NCBI RefSeq assembly: GCF_014652555.1
Contig: NZ_BMZA01000001.1
Span: 534,900-598,899, forward strand
Direction of reading: 5' to 3'
Length of the DNA stretch: 64,000 bases
DNA from: Novosphingobium colocasiae
GTDB taxonomy: Bacteria; Pseudomonadota; Alphaproteobacteria; Sphingomonadales; Sphingomonadaceae
This document shows, one piece after another, positions 26,726 to 35,004 of the stretch. Numbering within the stretch: position 1 is the first letter of the stretch; each line of letters opens with the position of its first letter. The translations under genes and the position numbers were made by a program. The notes below the pieces were generated by a model that saw only the letters and a program-made list of their open reading frames with translations, searched no databases and was not told the origin of the DNA.

Positions 26726-27277
26726 ATGCGCATTGACATGATTCCCGTTGGCGAAAATCCGCCGGAGAGCCTGAACGTCATCATCGAAGTGCCCACCGGC
26801 GGCGAACCGGTGAAGTACGAATTCGACAAGGCTTCCGGTGCCCTGTTCGTGGACCGCATCCTCCACACGCCGATGCGCTACCCCGCCAACTACGGCTTTG
26901 TCCCGCACACTCTTTCGCCCGATGGCGATCCGCTGGACGCGCTGGTCGTGTCGCGTTCGCCGTTCATCCCGGGCTGCGTGGTCAAGGCGCGGCCGATCGC
27001 GGTGCTGAACCTGGAAGACGAGCATGGCGGCGACGAAAAGCTGATCTGCGTGCCGGTGAACTCCACCTTCCCCTACTACTCCGATGTCAAGGGCCGCGAG
27101 GACCTTCCCGAGATCGTGTTCAGCCAGATCGAGCACTTCTTCACCCACTACAAGGACCTGGAAAAGGAAAAGTGGGTCCGCGTCGGCACCTGGGGCAATG
27201 CGGATGACGCGCGCCAGATCGTGCTCGAAGCGATCGAACGCTATCAGACCGAAGGCAAGAACGCCGAACCGGCCTGA
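26726..27277 (+). CDS. ppa: Inorganic pyrophosphatase
   Basis: 183 residues from ATG 26726, which has AAGGA 7-8 bases upstream; the longer frame to 26678 is not needed. It is a family I soluble pyrophosphatase: the signature DGDPLDALV with the metal-binding aspartates, preceded by YPANYGFVPHT, and KGREDLPEIVFSQIEHFF near the C-terminus. It hydrolyses pyrophosphate in the cytosol and drives biosynthetic reactions. The gene is monocistronic, closed by a strong terminator 26 bases after the stop. Confidence 0.97.
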   Translation: MRIDMIPVGENPPESLNVIIEVPTGGEPVKYEFDKASGALFVDRILHTPMRYPANYGFVPHTLSPDGDPLDALVVSRSPFIPGCVVKARPIAVLNLEDEHGGDEKLICVPVNSTFPYYSDVKGREDLPEIVFSQIEHFFTHYKDLEKEKWVRVGTWGNADDARQIVLEAIERYQTEGKNAEPA

Positions 27278-27302
27278 GAGAGTATCCGTTTCCGTCGGTT
27301 TA

Positions 27303-27338
27303 AAGACGTCCGAACCGTCCGGGTTCGGGCGTCTTTTT
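27303..27338 (+). terminator. Intrinsic terminator of ppa
   Basis: AAGACG-T-CCGAACC (27303-27316) pairs with GGTTCGG-G-CGTCTT (27322-27335) around GTCCG. A run of five T follows, then CTT. It is a textbook plus-strand terminator. Confidence 0.9.
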
Positions 27339-27425
27339 CTTGGTACTGTTCCCGCTATCTCGAAACCGCGGTTTGCGGTAAGGGCAAGGCTTGAGCCAAA
27401 TTGGTGGCGCTGGTAGCGATTGCAT

Positions 27426-28130
27426 ATGTCCAATTGTGATCTTTGTGTTGTCCGCAACCGGGCGATCTGCGCTTCGCTCGATGCCAAGGAACTGAGCGCG
27501 CTCAATACTGTCGGGCGCACGCGCAATGTCGTGGCCGGCGAATCGCTGATCTGGGAAGGGGAGGATTCGGTCCTCGTCGCCAATGTGATCGAAGGCGTGC
27601 TCAAGCTTTCCACCAACACCGAAGACGGGCGCGAGCAGATCGTCGGCGTCGTCTATCCGTCCGATTTCATTGGCCGCCCGTTCGGCGGCACCACCGGGCA
27701 CGGCGTCACCGCGCTGACCGACGCCAAGGTCTGCGTCTTCTCCCGCCGCGATTTCGACGCTTTCGCGCGCGAGCATCCGGCGCTCGAGCACAAGCTGCTC
27801 GAACGCACGCTGGGCGAACTGGACCGCACGCGCCGCTGGATGCTGTTGCTGGGGCGCAAGTCCGCCGGCGAAAAGATGGCGAGCTTCCTGGTCGAAATGG
27901 TGGAGCGGATGGACAATACCGCCGGTTGCGCGATCCGCTTCGAACAGCCGAACCGGCGCCATGTCACGCTGCCGTTCTCGCGCCAGCAGATCGCCGATGT
28001 GCTGGGGCTGACGATCGAAACGGTGAGCCGGCAGTTCACCCGCCTCAAGAACGAAGGCATCGTCGATCTGCCCTCGCGCCGCGAAGTGGTGATACTCGAT
28101 CTCGATGCGCTGGTCGCCGAAGCGGGGTAA
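27426..28130 (+). CDS. FNR-type oxygen-sensing transcriptional regulator
   Basis: 234 residues from ATG 27426. The N-terminal cysteines are Cys4-x2-Cys7-x7-Cys15 and a fourth is Cys103 in DAKVCVFSR. This is the ligand set of FnrL-like proteins that hold an oxygen-labile [4Fe-4S] cluster. Residues about 30-120 form the cyclic-nucleotide-like sensor and a dimer helix follows. The Crp-type winged helix has ETVSRQFTRL, whose E-x2-SR positions are those that make FNR read TTGA half-sites. It stands just upstream of ompW, the cbb3 oxidase genes and hemN, which carry matching boxes, so it is the likely local regulator. FixK/FnrN-type naming cannot be settled from sequence alone. Confidence 0.93.
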   Translation: MSNCDLCVVRNRAICASLDAKELSALNTVGRTRNVVAGESLIWEGEDSVLVANVIEGVLKLSTNTEDGREQIVGVVYPSDFIGRPFGGTTGHGVTALTDAKVCVFSRRDFDAFAREHPALEHKLLERTLGELDRTRRWMLLLGRKSAGEKMASFLVEMVERMDNTAGCAIRFEQPNRRHVTLPFSRQQIADVLGLTIETVSRQFTRLKNEGIVDLPSRREVVILDLDALVAEAG

Positions 28131-28151
28131 CCCCAAGGCTCGTTTATCCGA

Positions 28152-28290
28152 ACTCATAGCCCTCTCCCCTTCAGGGGAGAGGGTTGGGAGAGGGGGATGG
28201 TGCCGCTGCGCCCCCTCTCTACTCCGGCTAGGCGGACGAGCCGCCAAGCCTGCGTATCTCTCCCCTGAAGGGGAGAGAGCGGCATGAGTC
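28152..28290. repeat. Interspersed repeat, inverted copy at 49098-49218
   Basis: Outer arms CTCTCCCCTTCAGGGGAGAG (near 28157) and CTCTCCCCTGAAGGGGAGAG (near 28259) are themselves palindromes. The middle includes CCGGCTAGGCGG and CCGCCAAGCC stretches. The same set of modules appears in reverse order and orientation at 49098-49218. It lies between the FNR-type gene and the bidirectional terminator. Confidence 0.8.
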
Positions 28291-28335
28291 AAAGTTATTG
28301 AGCCTTGGTATAATCGATCGCATCGCCTGAAAACG

Positions 28336-28364
28336 AAAAGGGGAGCCTTGCGGGCTCCCCTTTT
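28336..28364. terminator. Bidirectional terminator between the FNR-type gene and ompW
   Basis: AAAAGGGGAGCC (28336-28347) pairs with GGCTCCCCTTTT (28353-28364) around TTGCG. A and T runs flank both sides, so it can end transcription of the regulator (plus) and of ompW (minus), which converge here. Confidence 0.88.
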
Positions 28365-28397
28365 GCGGTTGGGACCGGTGCGACCCGATCAGAGCGG

Positions 28398-29141
28398 TCA
28401 GAAGCGATACGTGACACCGGCGCTCAGCACCCAGGGGTTGAGGTCGTGCTTGGTCTTGAGCTGCAGCGTGCCGTCCGAATCGTAGAACGAGGCGGTGGGC
28501 TTGATGAAATAGCGCTTGGCGTCGAGCGAGATGCCCATGCCCTTGTCGTTCACCGCGATGTCCACCCCGCCCTGAAGGGCAAAGCCCACCTCGTTCGACA
28601 TCTTGACCTTCTTGATGTCCAGCGCCTTGGCGGTGTCGCCCGGCTTTTCGCCGAACACCAGGAACAGGGCCGGGCCCGCGCCGACATAGGGCTTGATCGG
28701 CGTGCCGGTGTCGAGGTGCGCCTTCAGCGTCAGCGTCGCGGGCAGGATCAGCACGTGGTTGACGAGGTTGGTCCCCGCCGCGCCCTTGGTGCCGTTGACG
28801 TGATGCTCGGTGAAGCAGCAGATCGTCTCGGCCGAGAACGTCTTGTTGAAGAAGTATTCGATCGCCAGCGTCGGGACGACGTTGTTGTTGGCCTTGGTGT
28901 CAGGATTCGCCAGCGAGGCGACGACATCGCCGAAGCCCGGCACCAGCGCGGCTGCGGCCACTTCGCCGCCGCCCGAGGTCGGGTTGAGGTGAATGGCCTT
29001 CACGCTCGAAATGCCGCCGTCAGGCAGCACGCCGGTGGCGAGAACCTTGACCTGAATCTTGCCGTCGCTGCTGCCGGCAAGGGCGGGTGACGCGATGGCG
29101 GTGGTGGCCGCCAGCGCGGCGATCATGGTCAGTTTGCGCAT
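28398..29141 (-). CDS. ompW: OmpW family outer-membrane protein
   Basis: 247 residues from ATG 29141; the frame to 29333 runs through the promoter. It has a signal peptide MRKLTMIAALAATTAIASPALA. The mature part has the OmpW order of beta strands: IQVKVLATGVLPDG, the NVVPTLAIEYFFNKTFSAE strand pair, GAGPALFLVF, and a C-terminal AGVTYRF ending in phenylalanine as outer-membrane beta barrels do. OmpW is a small eight-stranded barrel linked to hydrophobic compound uptake and to anaerobic adaptation. Two FNR-type boxes lie upstream and suggest induction at low oxygen. A CC pair in ETICCFTEHH is unusual. Confidence 0.92.
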   Translation of the reverse strand: MRKLTMIAALAATTAIASPALAGSSDGKIQVKVLATGVLPDGGISSVKAIHLNPTSGGGEVAAAALVPGFGDVVASLANPDTKANNNVVPTLAIEYFFNKTFSAETICCFTEHHVNGTKGAAGTNLVNHVLILPATLTLKAHLDTGTPIKPYVGAGPALFLVFGEKPGDTAKALDIKKVKMSNEVGFALQGGVDIAVNDKGMGISLDAKRYFIKPTASFYDSDGTLQLKTKHDLNPWVLSAGVTYRF

Positions 29142-29243
29142 GGTGATGATCTTCTTCTTCCTCACCGCCGGGGCCGCACCGTGCGTGTCCCCCCTCTTGA
29201 GCGGCTGCGGGGCGGGATGTGTCCCATCGCGCGAATACCTGCA

Positions 29244-29279
29244 TTGATCGTGCGCAATTGTTGATTTGATCCTGCGCAA
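29244..29279 (-). promoter_or_regulatory. Tandem FNR/FixK-type boxes upstream of ompW
   Basis: Two sites of identical layout, TTGAT-CGTG-CGCAA (29244-29257) and TTGAT-CCTG-CGCAA (29266-29279), are spaced 22 bp centre to centre, about two helical turns. Both fit TTG(A/C)-N6-(T/G)CAA. The nearer one centres 109 bases from the ompW ATG. They point to ompW rather than ccoN by distance, but the region is shared. Confidence 0.6.
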
Positions 29280-29319
29280 AATGACGGATTTGTAGGCCTT
29301 TGGGCCGAAATGGGCCTTT

Positions 29320-29333
29320 TTGATCGCCGTCAA
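29320..29333 (+). promoter_or_regulatory. FNR-type box upstream of ccoN
   Basis: TTGAT-CGCC-GTCAA differs from the TTGAT-N4-ATCAA consensus at one position. It is centred 77 bases before the ccoN ATG, so a class II start would be near 29368. The 9 bases that follow it (TGTGGCTGA) are nearly the same as those after the box at 38947. Confidence 0.75.
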
Positions 29334-29403
29334 TGTGGCTGACCATGCTTATCGTCATGGGCAGGATCAAGGTTCAGCAACTTATCTCGAAAAGAGAAGG
29401 CTT

Positions 29404-31053
29404 ATGGTATCCGTCGTCACGCGGGCAGGCGTCTGGCTTGTGCTGCTTATACTTGCCGTCACGGCGGCCGCGCTGGCGGCTGACGGCAATTTCGCCATCC
29501 ATATGAGCATCTTCGCCATCGCCGCGTTCCTCGCCCTGTGGGCCACGGTGCGTGGCGCGGATTACGATGCGATCGCGCGCGGCATCCTCAGGATGCCGGA
29601 CAACAGCCGTTACGACGACGATCCCGTCCGCTGGGCCACCATCGCCACGGTGTTCTGGGGCATGGCCGGGTTTGCGGCGGGGCTCTTCATCGCCCTGCAA
29701 CTAGCCTTTCCGGCGCTCAACTTCGAACCTTATCTGAACTTCGGGCGGCTGCGCCCGCTGCACACTTCGGCGGTGATCTTCGCGTTCGGCGGCAATGCCC
29801 TGATCGGCACCAGCTTCTATGTCGTGCAGCGTACCTGCCGCGCGCGGCTGGCGCTGCCCGGCCTCGCCCGGTTCGTGTTCTGGGGATACCAGCTCTTCAT
29901 CGTCCTGGCCGCGACCGGCTATCTGATCGGCAACAGCCAGGGCAAGGAATACGCCGAACCCGAATGGTACGTCGACTGGTGGCTGACGATCGTGTGGGTC
30001 TGCTACCTGCTGGTGTTCGGGGCCACGATCATCAAGCGGTCCGAACCCCACATCTACGTCGCCAACTGGTTCTACCTGGCGTTCATCCTGACCGTGGCGA
30101 TGCTCCACGTCGTCAACAACCTCGACGTGCCGGTGAGCCTGCTCGGCTCGAAAAGCTATCCGCTGTTCGGCGGCGTCCAGGGGGCGCTGGTGCAGTGGTG
30201 GTACGGCCACAACGCGGTGGGCTTCTTCCTGACCGCCGGCTTCTTGGCGATGATGTACTACTTCGTCCCCAAGCAGGCCGAACGCCCGATCTATTCCTAT
30301 CGCCTGTCGATCATCCACTTCTGGGCGCTGATCTTCCTCTACATCTGGGCGGGGCCCCACCACCTCCACTACACCGCGCTGCCTGACTGGGCGCAGACGC
30401 TGGGCATGGTCTTCTCGGTCATGCTGTGGATGCCGAGCTGGGGCGGCATGATCAACGGCCTGATGACCCTGAACGGTGCCTGGGACAAGGTGCGCACCGA
30501 TCCGATCATCCGCATGATGGTGATGGCGCTGGCCTTCTACGGCATGAGCACCTTCGAAGGCCCGATGATGTCGATCAAGAGCGTCAACTCGCTCTCCCAC
30601 TATACCGACTGGACCATCGGCCACGTCCACTCCGGCGCGCTGGGCTGGAACGGCATGATCACCTTCTCGTGCATCTACTATCTGGTGCCGCGTCTGTGGA
30701 GCCGGACCCGCCTGTACTCGCTGCGGATGGTCAACTGGCACTTCTGGCTCGCGACCATCGGCATCGTTTTCTACGCCGCCTCGATGTGGGTTGCCGGCAT
30801 CACCCAGGGGCTGATGTGGCGGGAATACGGGCCGGACGGCTACCTGGTGAACTCCTTCGCCGATACCGTCGCCGCGCTGCATCCGATGTTCCTGCTGCGT
30901 GCCTTCGGTGGCCTGCTCTACCTGGCGGGCGCGGTCATCATGGTGGTGAACGTATGGGCGACCATCATCGGCAAGCTGCGCGAGGAAGCGCCGATGCGCG
31001 ATGCCGCCTTCGATCCTGCGGCGGACAAGCCGATCCTGGCTGCGGCCGAATAA
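29404..31053 (+). CDS. ccoN: cbb3-type cytochrome c oxidase subunit I
   Basis: 549 residues from ATG 29404 (GAGAAGG just upstream); the frame to 29320 runs through the regulatory box. It has about 14 hydrophobic helices. Haem and copper ligands are seen in [24 protein letters not shown] and [15 protein letters not shown], the family-specific histidine pair at the binuclear centre. The last helices have [12 protein letters not shown]. It is the catalytic subunit of the high-affinity oxidase that reduces oxygen to water and pumps protons in the inner membrane. It heads ccoNOQP with an FNR-type box in front. Confidence 0.97.
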   Translation: MVSVVTRAGVWLVLLILAVTAAALAADGNFAIHMSIFAIAAFLALWATVRGADYDAIARGILRMPDNSRYDDDPVRWATIATVFWGMAGFAAGLFIALQLAFPALNFEPYLNFGRLRPLHTSAVIFAFGGNALIGTSFYVVQRTCRARLALPGLARFVFWGYQLFIVLAATGYLIGNSQGKEYAEPEWYVDWWLTIVWVCYLLVFGATIIKRSEPHIYVANWFYLAFILTVAMLHVVNNLDVPVSLLGSKSYPLFGGVQGALVQWWYGHNAVGFFLTAGFLAMMYYFVPKQAERPIYSYRLSIIHFWALIFLYIWAGPHHLHYTALPDWAQTLGMVFSVMLWMPSWGGMINGLMTLNGAWDKVRTDPIIRMMVMALAFYGMSTFEGPMMSIKSVNSLSHYTDWTIGHVHSGALGWNGMITFSCIYYLVPRLWSRTRLYSLRMVNWHFWLATIGIVFYAASMWVAGITQGLMWREYGPDGYLVNSFADTVAALHPMFLLRAFGGLLYLAGAVIMVVNVWATIIGKLREEAPMRDAAFDPAADKPILAAAE

Positions 31054-31077
31054 CGCAAGCCGAAAGGGAACCGAAAA

Positions 31078-31827
31078 ATGACTTCCTTCACCGAGAAGCA
31101 CAAGACGATCGAGAAGAACGTCACGCTGCTTGGCGCGCTTGCCCTGGTGACTGTCGCCATCGGCGGCATCGTCGAGATCGCGCCGCTGTTCTGGATCGAT
31201 AACACGATCGAGAAAGTGCACGGCATGCGGCCCTATACGCCGCTCGAACAGGCCGGGCGTGACATCTACGTGCGCGAAGGGTGCTACGTCTGCCACAGCC
31301 AGATGATCCGCCCCTTCCGCGACGAGGTGGAGCGCTATGGCCACTACAGCCTGGCCGCCGAATCGATGTACGATCACCCTTTCCAGTGGGGATCCAAGCG
31401 CACCGGACCCGATCTGGCGCGCGTGGGAGCGAAGTATTCGGATAGCTGGCACGTCCAGCATCTGACCAACCCGCAATCGGTCGTGCCCGAATCGGTCATG
31501 CCCAAGTACGGGTTCCTCGCGGAGAACGCGCTCAAGGTGCCGGACATCGCCGCGAACCTGACCGCGCTCAGTCGGGTCGGCGTTCCCTATACCGATGCCG
31601 ATATCAAGAACGCGGCCGCCGATCTCAACGCCCAGGCCGATCCCGAGGCCGACGCCGGCGATCTCGCCAAGCGTTATCCCAAGGCGCAGATCCGCGATTA
31701 CGACGGCGATCCTTCGCGGGTGACCGAGATGGATGCGCTGGTCGCCTACCTCCAGGTGCTGGGCACCATGGTCGATGTCAACGACGCCTCCGCGCAGGAG
31801 GAACTGGCGACGGAGAAGGGGCGATGA
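31078..31827 (+). CDS. ccoO: cbb3-type cytochrome c oxidase subunit II (monohaem cytochrome c)
   Basis: 249 residues. A single N-terminal membrane anchor (about residues 15-40) is followed by a periplasmic cytochrome c domain with the haem site CYVCH at residues 69-73 ([13 protein letters not shown]) and the axial methionine in the [12 protein letters not shown] region. It passes electrons to CcoN. It begins 24 bases after ccoN and its stop overlaps the ccoQ start by four bases (ATGA). Confidence 0.96.
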   Translation: MTSFTEKHKTIEKNVTLLGALALVTVAIGGIVEIAPLFWIDNTIEKVHGMRPYTPLEQAGRDIYVREGCYVCHSQMIRPFRDEVERYGHYSLAAESMYDHPFQWGSKRTGPDLARVGAKYSDSWHVQHLTNPQSVVPESVMPKYGFLAENALKVPDIAANLTALSRVGVPYTDADIKNAAADLNAQADPEADAGDLAKRYPKAQIRDYDGDPSRVTEMDALVAYLQVLGTMVDVNDASAQEELATEKGR

Positions 31828-32003
31828 GCGGCTCCGATCACTCCACCTACGAACTGCTGCGGCAACTTGCCGATAGCTGGGTGCTGATGGGGATGGCGGC
31901 GATCTTTCTGGTGCTGGTGGTCTGGCCGTTCCTGCCGGGCATGAAGCGCAAGAGCGATGCGGCGGCGACCATGATCTTCAAGGACGAAAACGATGGCCAA
32001 TAA
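31824..32003 (+). CDS. ccoQ: cbb3-type oxidase small subunit CcoQ
   Basis: 59 residues, between ccoO and ccoP and overlapping both (ATGA with ccoO, 11 bases with ccoP). A polar start ([20 protein letters not shown]) is followed by one membrane helix ([14 protein letters not shown]) and a short basic then acidic tail ([19 protein letters not shown]). This matches the size, topology and position of CcoQ/FixQ, which stabilises the oxidase complex when oxygen is present. Confidence 0.93.
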   Translation: MSGSDHSTYELLRQLADSWVLMGMAAIFLVLVVWPFLPGMKRKSDAAATMIFKDENDGQ

Positions 32004-32925
32004 GCGGATCGACGACGCGACGCAGACCGAGACCGTCGGCCATGAATGGGACGGGATCGAGGAGCTCAACACCCCGCTGCCGCGCTGGTGGCTCTATTCC
32101 TTCTACGCCACGATTGTCTTCGCGATCGGCTATGTGGTGGCCTATCCGGCGCTGCCGATGCTGTCGCGCGGCACCGAAGGCACGCTCGGCTGGTCGAGCC
32201 GGGGGCAGTTGGACGGCGAGATGAAGGCCGCCGAAGCGGGCCGCGCGCAGATGAAGGCGCAGATCGCCGCCACCCCGCTGGAACAACTGCCCAACAATCC
32301 GCAATTGATGCATGCGGCGGTGGCGGGCGGCGCTGCGGCGTTCAAGGTCAACTGCGTGCAGTGCCACGGTGCCGGTGCCGCCGGATCGCCGGGCTTCCCC
32401 AATCTCAATGACGATGATTGGCTGTGGGGCGGCGATCTCGCCACCATCCAGCAGACGCTGATGCACGGCATCCGTCAGCCCGATGATGCCGAAACGCGCA
32501 ATTCGATGATGCCCAACTTCGGCAAGGACGGGCTGCTGACCGCGCCGCAGATCCAGGACGTGGCCAGCTTCGTCCTGACCCTGTCGGGCAGGGAAAAGGC
32601 CAGCGCCGCCGCGCAGCGCGGCCAGGCGCTGTTCGAAACCAACTGCGCCGTCTGCCATGGCCCCGCCGGCAAGGGCGATCGCCAGTTCGGCGCGCCGAAC
32701 CTTGCGGATGCGGTGTGGCTCTATGGCGGCACCCGCGCCGATGTGGTGGCGCAGGTCAATGCGCCCAAGCACGGTGTGATGCCGGCCTGGGGCACCCGGC
32801 TCGATCCGGTCACGGTCAAGATGCTGGCCGCCTACGTCCATTCGCTGGGCGGCGGTGAGGCGTTCGCGACGGTTCCGGCCGCTCCCGCCCCGGCCGCCGA
32901 CGCTTCCGCAGCACCGGCAGAGTAA
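31993..32925 (+). CDS. ccoP: cbb3-type cytochrome c oxidase subunit III (dihaem cytochrome c)
   Basis: 310 residues. One N-terminal helix (PRWWLYSFYATIVFAIGYVV, about 31-50) anchors it. Two cytochrome c domains face the periplasm with haem motifs CVQCH at 121-125 and CAVCH at 218-222, and axial methionines in SMMPNFG and GVMPAWG. It accepts electrons from soluble cytochrome c and hands them to CcoO. The C-terminus is an alanine/proline-rich tail of about 25 residues. It closes the ccoNOQP operon. Confidence 0.96.
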   Translation: MANKRIDDATQTETVGHEWDGIEELNTPLPRWWLYSFYATIVFAIGYVVAYPALPMLSRGTEGTLGWSSRGQLDGEMKAAEAGRAQMKAQIAATPLEQLPNNPQLMHAAVAGGAAAFKVNCVQCHGAGAAGSPGFPNLNDDDWLWGGDLATIQQTLMHGIRQPDDAETRNSMMPNFGKDGLLTAPQIQDVASFVLTLSGREKASAAAQRGQALFETNCAVCHGPAGKGDRQFGAPNLADAVWLYGGTRADVVAQVNAPKHGVMPAWGTRLDPVTVKMLAAYVHSLGGGEAFATVPAAPAPAADASAAPAE

Positions 32926-33053
32926 CCCGCCTGCCGCTTTCGCCCTGTCCCCCAATCGGGGCGAAAGCGGCGGCAAATTTGATGCAGAACATGGAACGCG
33001 CCTGCCCCCAGGGGCAAAGCGCGGGGACATCTCAGGACCCGGGATCAGGGGAA

Positions 33054-34514
33054 ATGAACAAGTCCGAACATATCACGGCGGGCCAGCCGGCCCCCAAGCT
33101 CTATGCCGCGCGCGAGCCGGTGTTCAACAAGCGCATCGACGGCCCGTTCCGCCGCTTCAAGTGGGCGGTCATGGTCCTGTGCCTGGCGATCTACTGGGTC
33201 ACGCCGTGGCTGCGCTGGAATCGCGGGCCCTATGCACCCGATCAGGCGGTGCTGATCGATCTGGCGCACCGCCGGTTCTACATGTTCGGCATCGAAATCT
33301 GGCCGCACGAATTCTATTTCGTGGCCGGGCTGCTGATTATGGCCGGAATCGGCCTGTTCCTGGTGACGAGCGCGGTGGGCCGCGCATGGTGCGGCTATGC
33401 CTGCCCGCAGACGGTCTGGACCGACCTGTTCCAGCATGTCGATCGCTTCTTTGACGGCGATCGCAACGCCCGCGCCCGGCTGCACAAGGCCCCCTGGGGC
33501 CCGGCCAAGATCGCCCGCCGCCTAGCCAAGTGGACGGTCTATCTGGCGATCAGCTTCGCCACCGGCGGCGCGTGGATCTTCTATTTCGCCGATGCGCCTA
33601 CCCTGCATCACGAATTCTGGACCGGCCAGGCCGCGCCGGTGGCCTATGGCACGGTCTTCGCGCTGACCATGACCACCTTCGTGCTCGGCGGTTTCATGCG
33701 CGAACAGGTGTGCATCTACATGTGCCCCTGGCCGCGCATCCAGACCGCGATGCTCGATGAAAAGAGCCTGATCGTCACGTACAAGGACTGGCGCGGCGAG
33801 CCGCGTGCCAGCGTCAAGAAGGCCGAGAAGAGCCCCGGTCAGTTCGGGGACTGCATCGATTGCAACCAGTGCGTCGCGGTCTGCCCGACCGGGATCGATA
33901 TCCGCGAAGGACCGCAGATCGGCTGCATCACCTGCGGCCTGTGCATCGATGCCTGTGACCGGGTGATGAAGGAAACCGGGCGGGCGCGCGGCCTGATCGA
34001 TTACGCGACGCTGGAAGATGCCGAGCGCGAGAAGGCCGGCAATCCGCCTACCCGCCATCTCAAGCTGATCTGGCGTCCGCGCACGCTCGTCTACTTCACC
34101 GTCTGGGGCAGCATCGGCCTGGCGCTGCTGTTCATGCTGGGCACGCGCATCCACACCGATCTGACCGCCGCCAAGGATCGCAACCCGCCGTACATCGTGC
34201 TGAGCGACGGCTCGATCCGCAACGCCTACACCTTGCGCATCCGCAACATGGAAGGCCGCCCGCGCCGCATGGAGATCGCGCTCGAAGGGCTGTCCGGCGG
34301 TCTCTTGTGGAGCGACGACGTCGGCCGCGAACAGGCCGCGCGCAAGATCGTGCGCACGGTCGCCGCGGACGAGACGCAGTCGGTGCGCGCCTATGTGGTG
34401 GCCCCGGCAAACACCCCGCCCCAGGACTTCACTTTCGCGCTGCAGGCGCTGGGGCAGGCGGGCGAAGCGGATAACGCAAAAGTGCAATTCGACACCCCCG
34501 CAGGAGCCCCCTGA
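33054..34514 (+). CDS. ccoG: CcoG/RdxA, 4Fe-4S assembly protein for cbb3 oxidase
   Basis: 486 residues from ATG 33054 (AGGGG two to three bases upstream); an upstream frame to 32979 has less support. Several membrane helices flank a ferredoxin domain with CIDCNQCVAVCPTG and CITCGLCIDACD, two [4Fe-4S] sites. Further cysteine pairs sit at CGYACPQTVW and CIYMCPWPRIQ. The C-terminal part is an immunoglobulin-like periplasmic domain. CcoG is thought to reduce Cu(II) to Cu(I) for delivery to the CuB site. It begins the ccoGHIS set directly after ccoP. Confidence 0.95.
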   Translation: MNKSEHITAGQPAPKLYAAREPVFNKRIDGPFRRFKWAVMVLCLAIYWVTPWLRWNRGPYAPDQAVLIDLAHRRFYMFGIEIWPHEFYFVAGLLIMAGIGLFLVTSAVGRAWCGYACPQTVWTDLFQHVDRFFDGDRNARARLHKAPWGPAKIARRLAKWTVYLAISFATGGAWIFYFADAPTLHHEFWTGQAAPVAYGTVFALTMTTFVLGGFMREQVCIYMCPWPRIQTAMLDEKSLIVTYKDWRGEPRASVKKAEKSPGQFGDCIDCNQCVAVCPTGIDIREGPQIGCITCGLCIDACDRVMKETGRARGLIDYATLEDAEREKAGNPPTRHLKLIWRPRTLVYFTVWGSIGLALLFMLGTRIHTDLTAAKDRNPPYIVLSDGSIRNAYTLRIRNMEGRPRRMEIALEGLSGGLLWSDDVGREQAARKIVRTVAADETQSVRAYVVAPANTPPQDFTFALQALGQAGEADNAKVQFDTPAGAP

Positions 34515-34548
34515 GATGAACAGCATAATAACAATGGAGGGGAATACG

Positions 34549-35004
34549 ATGAGCAGCAGAAGCGGCCGGTTCACCGGTAGGCACATGGCGACGATCCTGG
34601 TCCTGGGGTTCGGCGTGGTGATCGGGATCAACTTCCTGATGGCGCACTATGCCGTCAGCACATTCGGCGGCGTGGTGGTCGAGAATTCCTACGTCGCCAG
34701 CCAGGACTTCAATCGCTGGCTGGATGAAGCGGCGAAGGAAAAGGCGCTGGGCTGGAAAGCGCAGGCGATGCGCCAGTCCGATGGCAAGCTCTACGTCCGC
34801 ATCGAACAGGCCCCGTCGGGGGCAACGCTGTCGGGCGACGCCTGGCACCCGCTGGGCGTCGAGGACGATATGGCGCTGACGTTTGATGCCGACGGCCACG
34901 GAGGCTATATAAGTCGCGAGTCCCTCCCTGCCGGCCGCTGGACTTTGCGGCTGGCTGTCCAGGCGGACGGCCAGATCTGGCACACCGAGGAACCCTTGTC
35001 ATGA
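34549..35004 (+). CDS. fixH: FixH/CcoH, cbb3 oxidase assembly protein
   Basis: 151 residues from ATG 34549, which has GGAGGGG 5-6 bases upstream; other ATGs at 34516 and 34534 lack it. There is one membrane helix (MATILVLGFGVVIGINFLMA), then the conserved YVASQDFNRWL and a periplasmic beta-rich domain. CcoH binds the oxidase during assembly and stays attached in some species. It overlaps the P-type ATPase gene by four bases (ATGA). Confidence 0.93.
   Translation: MSSRSGRFTGRHMATILVLGFGVVIGINFLMAHYAVSTFGGVVVENSYVASQDFNRWLDEAAKEKALGWKAQAMRQSDGKLYVRIEQAPSGATLSGDAWHPLGVEDDMALTFDADGHGGYISRESLPAGRWTLRLAVQADGQIWHTEEPLS

Noticed and set aside
27388..27401. Possible FNR box (TTGAG-CCAA-ATTGG) just upstream of the FNR-type regulator gene
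   Set aside because: The right half matches poorly and does not fit TTGA-N6-(T/G)CAA, so I do not claim autoregulation.
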